64,000 nt of DNA, taken from NCBI GenBank assembly GCA_937870825.1, contig CALMZO010000329.1:1-64000 (forward strand), given 5' to 3'. The stretch is from an uncultured Chloroflexota bacterium. GTDB lineage: Bacteria > Chloroflexota > Anaerolineae > UBA4142 > SHND01. Shown one piece after another: positions 19,675-29,500 of the stretch. Position numbers and translations under genes: made by a program. Numbering within the stretch: position 1 is the first letter of the stretch; each line of letters starts with the position of its first letter. The notes under the pieces were generated by a model. The model was not told the DNA's origin. It did no database searches and was given only the letters and a program-made list of their open reading frames with translations.

Positions 19675-20555
19675 CGCGCGGACAAACGCGCGGCGACCGC
19701 GCGACACAACCGTACTTGCGGATGCTCACCGTAACGCTCCGTCAATTCGCGGAACGCGGGGCGAAAGGGTTTTTGTTTCCACGCAAAATACTCGTTGTAG
19801 GCGTCCGCGTCGCGCGCGAGAAATTGCACGTACGCGGCGAGCGCGCGCGGCGATTCAAAATCGTTGACGTTGAGATAACACTTGTCGCCCGGCGCAAACG
19901 TTTCCACGTTCGGCGCGCCGAGATAAATCGGCACGGAACCTCGAAGCAGCGGGTCAAAAAACTTTTCTGTAACATAATCGCGCGCAATTGCATTTTCAAA
20001 CGCGAGTGTGAATTTGTACCGCGCGATGGTGTCCAATTTGGTGGCGCGCCACCGGTCCTTGGCTAGGCGCGCATTGTTCAAAAATTTTCCATACGAATCC
20101 ATTTCCACATGCCGCATGAGTTCGCGCATGTATTCGCGGCGTCCACTTGAATTGATGCGGCTCGAAACAAAGGCAACCACGGGCGCACGCGCCGTTTTCG
20201 GCTGCGGCGGCTCCCTCAAGGCGCGTACGATGTCTTGAACCTGACCATCGAAATACAACGCGGGCACATCCGCGTCCAATTGATATGTCATGGTCAAATC
20301 GAACGCGCGCATAAAATTTTCATCTTTTAAACGCGGATAATTTTCTTGGCACTCCATGGACCACGCCACCCAAATTTGCCCCGGCATTTTTTTGGGCAAG
20401 AAAAAACGCGGCTGCCATTTCCACTGCGGCAGGTGAAAGACAACGGCGTTGGCTTTGTGATACTGGCGGCGGTCGGCAGTAATTTCATAACCCGGCGGCA
20501 ACGCAACCATTTCGAGGGGCGCATTCCACAACGTGTCGTAAAAGAGAATTAACAT
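19671..20555 (-). CDS. GT10-like alpha-1,3-fucosyltransferase family protein
   Basis: KFTLAFENAIARDYVTEKFFDPLLRGSVPIYLGAPNVETFAPGDKCYLNVNDFESPRALAAYV resembles the GT10 C-terminal domain. Confidence 0.85.
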   Translation of the reverse strand: MLILFYDTLWNAPLEMVALPPGYEITADRRQYHKANAVVFHLPQWKWQPRFFLPKKMPGQIWVAWSMECQENYPRLKDENFMRAFDLTMTYQLDADVPALYFDGQVQDIVRALREPPQPKTARAPVVAFVSSRINSSGRREYMRELMRHVEMDSYGKFLNNARLAKDRWRATKLDTIARYKFTLAFENAIARDYVTEKFFDPLLRGSVPIYLGAPNVETFAPGDKCYLNVNDFESPRALAAYVQFLARDADAYNEYFAWKQKPFRPAFRELTERYGEHPQVRLCRAVAARLSAR

Positions 20556-21525
20556 GACTCATCCGCGCAAATTGATTTCATGCCTTGAACCGCTCTGCAC
20601 ACGCTTCTCTTTGGCGCGCTGGATAGAGTGGCAAGCGCGCTATTTGACGGAATACGGCGCGCGGCGCCTGGCATGGTTTTTTATGCAACCGTTTGCCGAC
20701 CAAGTGACCTTTCGCCGACATGAACTATTTTGGACGATTTCCTTGCGCGATATTTCCGTGGCGAGCGAGTTGTGGTTCTTTCCGCAAAGAGAAGAATACA
20801 CGCTCGAACGGGTTGTCGAGTGGGCAGCCGCACACGGGCGCTTTGAACGCGGGCAAACGATTCTGGAATTGGGCGCAAACTTTGGCAGCACCACACTGCG
20901 ACTCACACAATTGACCGCTTGTCACATCCTTGCCGTTGAACCGGTGCCGCGCACCCTCGCGCTGTTGAAACAGAACGTCGCGCAAAATCAATTGACGACG
21001 CGCGTCACGATGGTCGAGCGCGCGGTGAGCGAAACGGACGGGCAACTCGAAATGCTCGTGCCGCTCAACGCGTACGGCGGTGCAGAAATTTTTGTCGGCG
21101 GTGTGACGCGCCCTGAAGCAATTTTTCAAGGCGCGTGTGAAACGGTAACCGTCCAGACTGTGCGTGTAGATACGCTGCTGCGCGAACTCGACGTGGACCC
21201 GACGACGATTGCGTTTGTGTGGTGCGACGCGCAAGGTTCGGAGGGCGCGGTGATTGCAACGGGTGAGATGTTGTGGCGCGCGGGCGTGCCGCTGTGGGCA
21301 GAAATCGCGCCGCTGCTCTTGACCCGTCAGCGCGCGCTGGAACGTTTGCTCGACGACGTAACGCGATATTTCGAGACGTATATTCCGCGTCCGCAGTTGG
21401 ACGCGCAAGGCATCGGCGCGTTACCGCGTTCCATCAACAGCTTTTCTGAATTTGTCGCGCAGCTGCAAGGCGAGGCGCAAATGGATGTGCTGCTCATTCC
21501 GCCAAGTTCAAACGCGTCGTCGTAA
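20554..21525 (+). CDS. FkbM family methyltransferase
   Basis: TILELGANFGSTTLRL, ILAVEPVPRTLALLKQNVAQN, VRVDTLL...WCDAQGSEGAVI. Confidence 0.88.
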   Translation: MTHPRKLISCLEPLCTRFSLARWIEWQARYLTEYGARRLAWFFMQPFADQVTFRRHELFWTISLRDISVASELWFFPQREEYTLERVVEWAAAHGRFERGQTILELGANFGSTTLRLTQLTACHILAVEPVPRTLALLKQNVAQNQLTTRVTMVERAVSETDGQLEMLVPLNAYGGAEIFVGGVTRPEAIFQGACETVTVQTVRVDTLLRELDVDPTTIAFVWCDAQGSEGAVIATGEMLWRAGVPLWAEIAPLLLTRQRALERLLDDVTRYFETYIPRPQLDAQGIGALPRSINSFSEFVAQLQGEAQMDVLLIPPSSNASS

Positions 21526-22695
21526 CTCGGCTGCCACAATTTCGCGCAGCTGTCCCATGAATCGTTCTGCGGAAAACTGCGCGGCGCACGCGCCAAGCTG
21601 CGCGCGCAATGCCGCTTGCGTGTGTTCATTTTCCAACACGCGCGATATTTTTTCTACCGCGTCTTGTGGCGACGCATACAGCAAACGCGGTTCCGCCCCT
21701 ACAATTTCGACCTGTCCTCCATCGTTAGGCACAAAGACAATCGCTCCGCCGCGCGTCATTTCCGCAACGGCGAGACCAAAATGTTCGTCCTCCATCCCAT
21801 GAATGCCGTACCGGTGCGTCGTAATCAACTGCGTCAATTCCTCGCGCGCAATGTTTTCATGAAACGAAACCCAATCGGCATTCGCGTGAATGAGCGCGCG
21901 GATTTCATGGTAATACTCGGCATAGTTCGCGTTCTCATTCATCCCGCCGATAACGTGCAAGTGAATGTTGTGACCGCGCTCGCGCACCGCGCCCAAAATC
22001 TCGATGATGCGTTCGTATTTCTTTTCGGGTGAGATGCGTCCGATACACACAAAGCCGTTTTCGCGTTCCTGCCATGGAACTGTCGCGGGCTGCACGCATA
22101 CAGGCGGATACAGTGTGCGCGTGGGCATCTCATAGCTCGCTTGATACACTTGACCCGTCCAATCGGAATTGACCAGCGTCAGATTTTGGCGCATTTTTTC
22201 AAACTGAAATCCTGATAACAAGCGCCACGGACGATAATGGACTTGTACAAGATACTTGGCGCGTTCAGCCAGCGATGCGGACGCGAAAAATTTTTTGTCG
22301 CGATAGAACTTGTTCAACCAAGGAAAATGGATGTACTGAATGGCGCGGGTACCGACATCACATTCATCATTAAAAAAAATCGTCAAATCCGCGCCACGCG
22401 CCATCCGGCGCCCGGCGCGCAAGAGAAACGCCAACGGCAAAAAACTGTGCATATCAGGGTCAAGCGCGGCGAGACGGCGCATCCAGTCAGGAAAATGCGC
22501 GCTCCGAAATTGGGATGGATGCAGCTGCGTTCCATAATAGCGATTGATTTCGTCCCAGTGCGACGGTTTCCAGGTCAGGAACGTAACGTCATAATCGCTC
22601 TTGAGCGCCTCCAATGCCCACGCCGCGACGGACTGCCCCCCGCCCGGCGGATTGATATTGACTTGCAAAAAAAGAATGCGTGGTCTGCGAGTCAT
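21508..22695 (-). CDS. Glycosyltransferase family 4, paralog of 24461-25624
   Basis: ILFLQVNINPPGGGQSVAAWALEAL...NSDWTGQVYQASY...PWQERENGFVCIGRISPEKKYERIIEIL. Confidence 0.88.
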   Translation of the reverse strand: MTRRPRILFLQVNINPPGGGQSVAAWALEALKSDYDVTFLTWKPSHWDEINRYYGTQLHPSQFRSAHFPDWMRRLAALDPDMHSFLPLAFLLRAGRRMARGADLTIFFNDECDVGTRAIQYIHFPWLNKFYRDKKFFASASLAERAKYLVQVHYRPWRLLSGFQFEKMRQNLTLVNSDWTGQVYQASYEMPTRTLYPPVCVQPATVPWQERENGFVCIGRISPEKKYERIIEILGAVRERGHNIHLHVIGGMNENANYAEYYHEIRALIHANADWVSFHENIAREELTQLITTHRYGIHGMEDEHFGLAVAEMTRGGAIVFVPNDGGQVEIVGAEPRLLYASPQDAVEKISRVLENEHTQAALRAQLGACAAQFSAERFMGQLREIVAAELRRRV

Positions 22696-24464
22696 GTGGA
22701 ATGCTTTTGGCGTGTCGCGGTAAAGACGCCCAGATGGTTTGCCGTGCGTCGCATCTGCACAGAAAAGCCCAGGCGCTGCAAATGGGCGACGAGATACTCG
22801 GCGCGATAGTCGGAATACTGTTCCAGCTGCGCGCGGGGGTCCAGCTGCGCGTACAGCGGTGCTTCCACTTCATGATATTCTCCCGCAATATAATCCACCC
22901 GCGCCAACAAGCGGCTCGTCAACAAAATCGGATATTCACTGGCTTCGCAATCGAGTTTCAAAAAACGCACGCGCGCAAATTGTTCGAGGATTTCATCCAG
23001 CCCGATGACTGCGACAGTCTGCGGCTCCGGCGCGCTGGCATCAAAGAGCTGTTCACCAAACTCGCTGACGATACCGCGCAATAACACATTTCCCCCTCCC
23101 GTGTTCTCGCCGTTATAACCCGAATGTACCAACGTGTACGGTTCGGCGATATCGCTGCGAAACACCGCGAGGTGAAACAGATGCACGCCTTGCAAAGTAC
23201 CGACATGCTGAGCCAATCGTTGAAAATTTTCCACTTCGGGTTCAAACGCATAAATTCTCCGCGAGCCGCGCAGATAACACATAAAACTGAATGTCCCAAT
23301 GTGCGCGCCCACATCCAGAATCACATCGTCAGGCGCAAAATTCATCTGCTCAACCCCGTACTCGTCCCACAACGCGATGCTGTCCACGACCGCCTGTCGT
23401 TCAAACCGATTGCGCGAGCGAAATCGCGTCCGCGCGTACGGATGTCGCCACTGGCGCTGCGCGTAATCGAAATGTTCCGCCGCGCGCGGCATCACATTTT
23501 CTTTAATCACCGAAAACGCCGCGAGTTTCGTCAGAATATACGCGCGCATTCCCAACTCGCGCGCCGCGCCTCCAACTTTTTCGAGCGCCTTTGCCGTTTC
23601 CCGCTTCAAGGTTGACGCTTGACGCAGCACGAACGAACGCGTCTCGCGCGGCGGCAAAAATTTTCGCGCGACGACGTTGTAGGTTGTGTCCACCTGGCGC
23701 ACAAATGCTTCGGTCATTTTGCCCGCGTGAAAGGTTGAAAAATCGCGGCGATACCGGTTCCACCACAAATGCGCCCACAAGTGAAAACTCACGACGCCTT
23801 CGTTGTCGGTATCCAAGCCTTCGAGCAGCGTGTGAATCCCTTGGCGCGTCCACATGTGTTTGTAAAAGATGCGCGGCGGTTCGAGATGCACAAGGGCAGG
23901 ATATTGCGAGGCGAGCCGGCTCGGCAGCAGCGTCGAATGATTGCTCCAGGTGCCGTTGAACGCGGCACGATGTTGTTCGAGCCACAATTTGCCAAAACGC
24001 GAATTGCGTTCCGACATCATGAACGCGTTGCACACCGACGGACGCAGCTGTTTGGTGATGGGGTCGGGAATATCGTCCTCGCGCCCCAAGACGAACGGCA
24101 TGTTATACAACGCGCGCGGAATCGGATTCACAAACAACGTGTCCATGTCCGCGTACACGCCGCCGTGCGAGACCAATTTTTCCAAACGGACAAAATCCGC
24201 CGCGTGCGCGTACTTGTACCGCGCGACATGCCAATCGCGATAGCGATAGCGGTCAATGAACGCGACGCGCGGAATTTTCACCAACACCAATTTCTCTTTG
24301 ATGAAATCCCAATACCGTCCATATGGTTCGTAATGATAATAAAAATAAATCGCGTCGGGGCGATTCACCTCCAGACACGATTGCAAGCACAAATAATGGA
24401 CGAGATGAAACGGCGCGCTCTGGCGTTTGAGGCCAAAGACAAAATGGAAACGATTGGGAATCAT
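22692..24464 (-). CDS. Fusion: N-terminal DXD sugar-binding glycosyltransferase (Gly_transf_sug-like) and C-terminal FkbM methyltransferase
   Basis: N-term MIPNRFHFVFGLK...LVSHGGVYADMDTLF; C-term DDVILDVGAHIGTFSFM...IYAFEPEVENFQRLAQHV...LDEILEQF..VRFLKLDCEASEYPIL. Confidence 0.85.
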   Translation of the reverse strand: MIPNRFHFVFGLKRQSAPFHLVHYLCLQSCLEVNRPDAIYFYYHYEPYGRYWDFIKEKLVLVKIPRVAFIDRYRYRDWHVARYKYAHAADFVRLEKLVSHGGVYADMDTLFVNPIPRALYNMPFVLGREDDIPDPITKQLRPSVCNAFMMSERNSRFGKLWLEQHRAAFNGTWSNHSTLLPSRLASQYPALVHLEPPRIFYKHMWTRQGIHTLLEGLDTDNEGVVSFHLWAHLWWNRYRRDFSTFHAGKMTEAFVRQVDTTYNVVARKFLPPRETRSFVLRQASTLKRETAKALEKVGGAARELGMRAYILTKLAAFSVIKENVMPRAAEHFDYAQRQWRHPYARTRFRSRNRFERQAVVDSIALWDEYGVEQMNFAPDDVILDVGAHIGTFSFMCYLRGSRRIYAFEPEVENFQRLAQHVGTLQGVHLFHLAVFRSDIAEPYTLVHSGYNGENTGGGNVLLRGIVSEFGEQLFDASAPEPQTVAVIGLDEILEQFARVRFLKLDCEASEYPILLTSRLLARVDYIAGEYHEVEAPLYAQLDPRAQLEQYSDYRAEYLVAHLQRLGFSVQMRRTANHLGVFTATRQKHST

Positions 24465-25624
24465 GAACCTTTTTCAACCTGCCCGCGCAGTTCGCGCACA
24501 AAGCGTTCGGGTGAAAACAATTCTGCGCGCGCGGCTAACGCGTTCCGCAAATCATCTTGCGCGCGCGCATCCTCCATCACCCGCACAATTTTTTCCACCG
24601 CGTCCGCGTGCGAATCGTAACGCAAGTGCGGCTCGTTCCCGACAATTTCCACTTGCCCGCCGTCATTCGGCACAAACACGATGCAGCCGCCGCGCACCAT
24701 TTCCGCGGGCGCAATCCCGAAATGTTCTTGGCGATACGCGTGAATGCCGTAACGCTGCTGCGCGACGAGTTGTTCTAACTCGTGACGCGCGATGTTTTCA
24801 TGCAATGTCACCCACGCGTTATGTTCTTGGACGAGCGCGTGAACGCGTTGATAGTACGCCGAGTCCATGCGCGCATCGCGCAGCGCGCCGATGATATGCA
24901 AATGCAGCGCGTGTCCGCGCGCGCGCGCGTCGGCAAGAATCGCAATGATGTCTTGATATTTTTTTTCCGCCGAGAGCCGCCCGATACAAACGAATCCATT
25001 TTCGCGTTCCGTCCACGCGACGCGCGGCGCACTCCACGACACGGGCGGATACAACGTCTGCGTCGGCGCGCCGTACGATTCTGTAAAACAGTGTCCTGTC
25101 CAATCCGAATTGACGAACGTGATATTCTGTTTCATGCGTTCCCACGAGAATCCCGAAATGATGCGCCAAGGGCGATTGCGGTACAAAAAACCAAGCAGGG
25201 GTGAACGCCGCCTCAATTCTTTTTCGCGGCGTTCCATGCGTGACCGGTACGGATAGTGAACGTACTGGAGACACGGCGCGCCCAAATCAATTTCATTCCA
25301 CAGCGCGAGCGTCCTGTCGTACCGCTTGCGAATCCATTTTCCATAACGCATCATCATCGCAGTGGGCTGCGCGCGCCACGGGTCAAGGTCGAGCGGAAAC
25401 AGTCCGCGCAATGGCGCAGGTGGAAAAAAATTTTTGATTCTGCGCGCGTCGAGGGTCGTGCCATAAAAGCGATTGATTTCGTCGAACCGCGCGGGCGTCC
25501 ACGAAAAAATATCGAGCGCAAAATCATCTTGCAGCGCCTGCGCCGCCCACGCCGCCACACATCCCGCGCCGCTTGGCGGATTCATATTTGGATGCACGAG
25601 TAAAACGCGGGGTTTGGATGTCAT
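24461..25624 (-). CDS. Glycosyltransferase family 4, paralog of 21508-22695
   Basis: VLLVHPNMNPPSGAGCVAAWAAQALQ...NSDWTGHCFTESY...AWTERENGFVCIGRLSAEKKYQDIIAIL. Confidence 0.88.
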   Translation of the reverse strand: MTSKPRVLLVHPNMNPPSGAGCVAAWAAQALQDDFALDIFSWTPARFDEINRFYGTTLDARRIKNFFPPAPLRGLFPLDLDPWRAQPTAMMMRYGKWIRKRYDRTLALWNEIDLGAPCLQYVHYPYRSRMERREKELRRRSPLLGFLYRNRPWRIISGFSWERMKQNITFVNSDWTGHCFTESYGAPTQTLYPPVSWSAPRVAWTERENGFVCIGRLSAEKKYQDIIAILADARARGHALHLHIIGALRDARMDSAYYQRVHALVQEHNAWVTLHENIARHELEQLVAQQRYGIHAYRQEHFGIAPAEMVRGGCIVFVPNDGGQVEIVGNEPHLRYDSHADAVEKIVRVMEDARAQDDLRNALAARAELFSPERFVRELRGQVEKGS

Positions 25625-25716
25625 GCCGTTCTTGTGGTTTTTTCGTCGTTGACTCTGGTTCTTGCATTCACCGGAGTTTTCCAAACTATGGAACGCCCAT
25701 TATACTCATTTTGAAA

Positions 25717-26484
25717 ATGCGCTCGCTCTTTATCGTTTCGCTTCCGCGTTCCATGTCCTCGATTGCGTTTCAGCTCGCGCGCGCAGCGCTGCCGCTTGCA
25801 AGCCCCGCATGGGTGAGCGACGGCGAAGTGTTGAACGTCGAGCGGTACGCGCACTATGGCAGTTTGGAAACCGAACGCAGCACGCGTTTTTTGTTACGCG
25901 AACGCGACGCAGGGCGTTTTACGCACTTGCACAATTTTCTAGACGATGTGACCAAGCCCGGAGGATTCATCTACAAAGATGTGCTGCAACCATTTGTCCT
26001 CGCGGAATGGCAAGGGCTCGCGCGGTTCAATGTGCTGCGAATCGAACGTGACGTCGCGGATGTTGCCTACGCGATGCTTCGCCAGAATTGGACGTTTCCG
26101 CGTTACGCCGCGCGTGAGGCGAAATGGACACAGCCGCTTTCGTTTTGCCAAACTCTATTGTGCCGCGTCGCCAAACGTTCGCTGCCTTGGCAATTTTTTT
26201 GGACGAATCGCGCGCTCGAAGATGCGGTCATCGAGGGCTTGCTACGCGCCGAACGCGCGCTCGCGTCCATACCCGCGAGAGTGCTTGACTATGAACATCT
26301 TGTCCACGACGAAAATAGTTTGCATCAAGTATTCGCCGCGTTGTATCCCAACGTAAAAATTTCCGTGCCGGATTATCTCGACGAAAAATTTCTCGCGCGC
26401 CGCGAACGCATTTTGAAACGCCGCGCCACGCCGCGTTATCGCGCCCTCCAAAAACGCATCGAGGAAATTCGCGCGACGATGTAG
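25717..26484 (+). CDS. Sulfotransferase-like protein
   Basis: MRSLFIVSLPRSMSSIAFQLARAALP (P-loop-like PAPS site); starts downstream of TATACT at 25701. Confidence 0.6.
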   Translation: MRSLFIVSLPRSMSSIAFQLARAALPLASPAWVSDGEVLNVERYAHYGSLETERSTRFLLRERDAGRFTHLHNFLDDVTKPGGFIYKDVLQPFVLAEWQGLARFNVLRIERDVADVAYAMLRQNWTFPRYAAREAKWTQPLSFCQTLLCRVAKRSLPWQFFWTNRALEDAVIEGLLRAERALASIPARVLDYEHLVHDENSLHQVFAALYPNVKISVPDYLDEKFLARRERILKRRATPRYRALQKRIEEIRATM

Positions 26485-26485
26485 C

Positions 26486-26542
26486 AAAAAAAGAGACCCG
26501 TTTTCTCCAAGTGCAACGAAGAAAACGGGTCTCTTTTTTTTT
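26486..26542. terminator. Bidirectional intrinsic terminator between convergent genes
   Basis: aaaaaaagagacccgttttct...agaaaacgggtctcttttttttt, about 21-bp perfect stem. Confidence 0.93.
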
Positions 26543-26544
26543 CA

Positions 26545-29500
26545 TCACTCTACCACAAACTGAATCGGCTTACTCTCGCCTTGCAGATTCGGATTATAGT
26601 AATCGTACATGGATGTACGCGGTGTCTGCACGCGCAGTGGAAATTTCGCCTGCAACGCATAATCGAACGAAATGCGTTCGCCCGCGCGCACATTTTCCAA
26701 ATACAAAATGATTTGGCGTCCCGTCAATTCATACCGCGACAATTTTCCCTGTTTCACCGCCGCGTCCAATTCGTCGGTCAACACATTGAACCCCGGCGGC
26801 ACGCCCAAGTCCACGACTGCCATGCGCGCTTCGCCCTCGTTCAAACGAATCGTCGCCCTCGCGCGCACCTTGTCGTTCACTTTTAATTCCGTGCGGTCAT
26901 AATCCACCTCAACTTGCATCGCCTCCGCGCGATTTTCCTCCACCCCTTTCCAGTCCACATAGTACGAGGTCGAAATTTGGTACGCGAACGCGCCGGTGCC
27001 ATTCACGCGGAATTTTATTTCCCGCGCGCCCGCACCGATGTCGTCGAACGTCAAAACCTGTACTGCCGAATCACCTTTTTCAAAACGCAATTCGCGTTCC
27101 GCGCTGTCGTCGAACGAAACCGTCACCGTTCCTTCTGCCGCGCCCGTGCCGCCTTCCAGCGCGGAGGCGACGAGTGCGCGCAGTGCGAGGATGGTTGCTT
27201 GCGTTGTGCCCCATGTGCCGCGCGGGTCTTTGTGTTGAATCAAGTACGTCAACGCGGCTTGCGCGGAATCGAGCTGCGCGCGTCCTTTAAGCAGCGCGTG
27301 CGCGGCGAGCGCGGTGGTTTCCAAATCGCCGAATTCACCATACGCGCCGCTAAAGGTTCCGCCGCGACTGGTCCAATATACTCCGTCGTCTCTCGTTTCT
27401 CGCATCTCGTTCAAACGGTCCAACACGTCACGCGTACTTGCATCGTTCACATCGTACGCCACCAACGCATTCGCAATCAACGCCAACACATACGCATCTT
27501 TTACGTTTGACGTTTGACCTTTCAAATACCCTATCGCGCGCCGCGTTCCATTCTCATCTTTTCCTCCACTCTCCGCCAACGCCCACGCGACAATCGCCGT
27601 CAACGCGGTGGGGTCACGCGGCGAATCGTGCGGATGGTCCCAGCCCACTTCGCCTTGCCATGTCCCATCGCGACTCTGCGTTTGCAATAACCACTGCCGC
27701 GTGCGCTGCAAAACCTCCGCGTCAATCGGATACACACGCGCCATGTCGTTAAATTCCAAAAGCCCTTTCGCGCTCAACATTGCCGACGCGGGCGGTTTCC
27801 CGAAAATCGAAAAGCCGCCGCCGTCATTTTCAAACGTGAGCAAACGTTGATAACCGAGCCCGATGTAAGTCTCCGCTTTCAATTGCACTTGCGGCGACAA
27901 CTGCGCGGTTTCTTTAAGGTACGTCAACGCGAGAACGTTCGGGTATGTTGTCGAACTCGTTTGTTCAAAGCAGCCGTTTGGCATTTTGAAAATCGCGTCG
28001 AGCCCCTCGACGAGTTGGCTCATCACACCGGGATACACTTTGACCTCGACGCGCGCCGTGCCGGGAATCGCGCCGTTCGGAATATTTGCGGTTTGCGTCG
28101 CGTCTGCGCGCAGCCAATTGCTCTGTGTCTCGACAAACTCTTTGCCGTCGGGATACACGCGCACATCTTTTTGAATCGCGTCGCTCATGGATTCTCCAAT
28201 GGCTGTGACCTTTAACTGCTGCGCGCCAAACGCGCGCGCGGTGATACGGAAATACACCACATCAATTTCATTCGCCTCGACGGTGATGGATTTCGTCGCG
28301 TCGTCGTCCAAATCGAACCATCCTGCGTTTTCGATTTCGAGTTCGACGCGCTGCGCGTGCGGCAAATAATTGTACACCGCGACAGGAATCGCGATTTCAT
28401 CATTTTGCGTGAGCGCAATCGGCAAATCCAAATCAATGAAAAAGTCCTGGAACACGCGAATCCCCGCTTGCGCCGTTCCCAATTCGCCGTTTTGCGAATT
28501 TGCCAACGCGGCGAGCCGCCACGTCGTTATTGAATCCGCGAGCGGCAATTCTATTTCCGCGCGCCCATTTTCGTCCGTGATGAGCTGCGGATTCACGTAC
28601 AACGTTTCGGGAAAGTACGAACGCGTGCGCGGCGCGGCTGCCGCGTTTTGCGATTGCGCTTCATTTGCCGACGCGGGCGCGGCAGTTGGCTGCGCGGGCG
28701 CCGCTGTCGGCTGCGGTGCCGCCGTCGGCGCAGCTATCATTGGAAATGGCACCGTGGTGGGCGCAGCAGAAGGCGCACAGCCCAACAACGAAAGCGGCGA
28801 AATATACGCAAGCGTGTTGCCCATCGTTCGCACAAACGGCGTCGCTTGCGGCAGCCACGCGAGCAGCATCACGAGCGGCACGAGCAGAATGCCGACACCG
28901 AACGCGCTCAAGCCCGCGCGTTTTTCATTCGACAACACGAGTCCAACGCCAAACAAAACCCACGCGGCAATGCCCGCGAGAAACAGAATCGCGATCCACG
29001 CGAACGCGCGCAATTCATTGACGTTCAAGCGCGTCGTGAACGCGAACACGCCCAACAAAACAATGTACGCGGTGAGCAGCATTAACGCGAGCTGCGTCAA
29101 CGTATCGCCGCGCTCAAGCGCATAGACCCACAACAGCACGTAACACGTCACCCATCCCATCACGAGCGCGATGAGCGCAAGTTGCAAAATCAACGTACTC
29201 GCAAACACGTACGCGAGGACGCCAATCACCAACGCGACGAACGGCGCGGCGATGCACACGCCGAGCAGAACGACAGCCCCGCGCGCCAACGCGTCGCCCA
29301 AAATTTTCCGCGCGTTCAGTGCGCCGAAAATCAGACCGCCGAACGCGAGCGGCACGAGGGTGAGAATAATGCCGAGCGCGTCATTGAAATCGGCAAAGCG
29401 TTCGGATTGCGCGCGCGCAAATTCCGCGCGTTTCTGTTCGAGCGGAATTGTATGCAAGGGAAGGTTGAATGTCGGAAGGTTCGCCCACGCCGCTTGCGCG

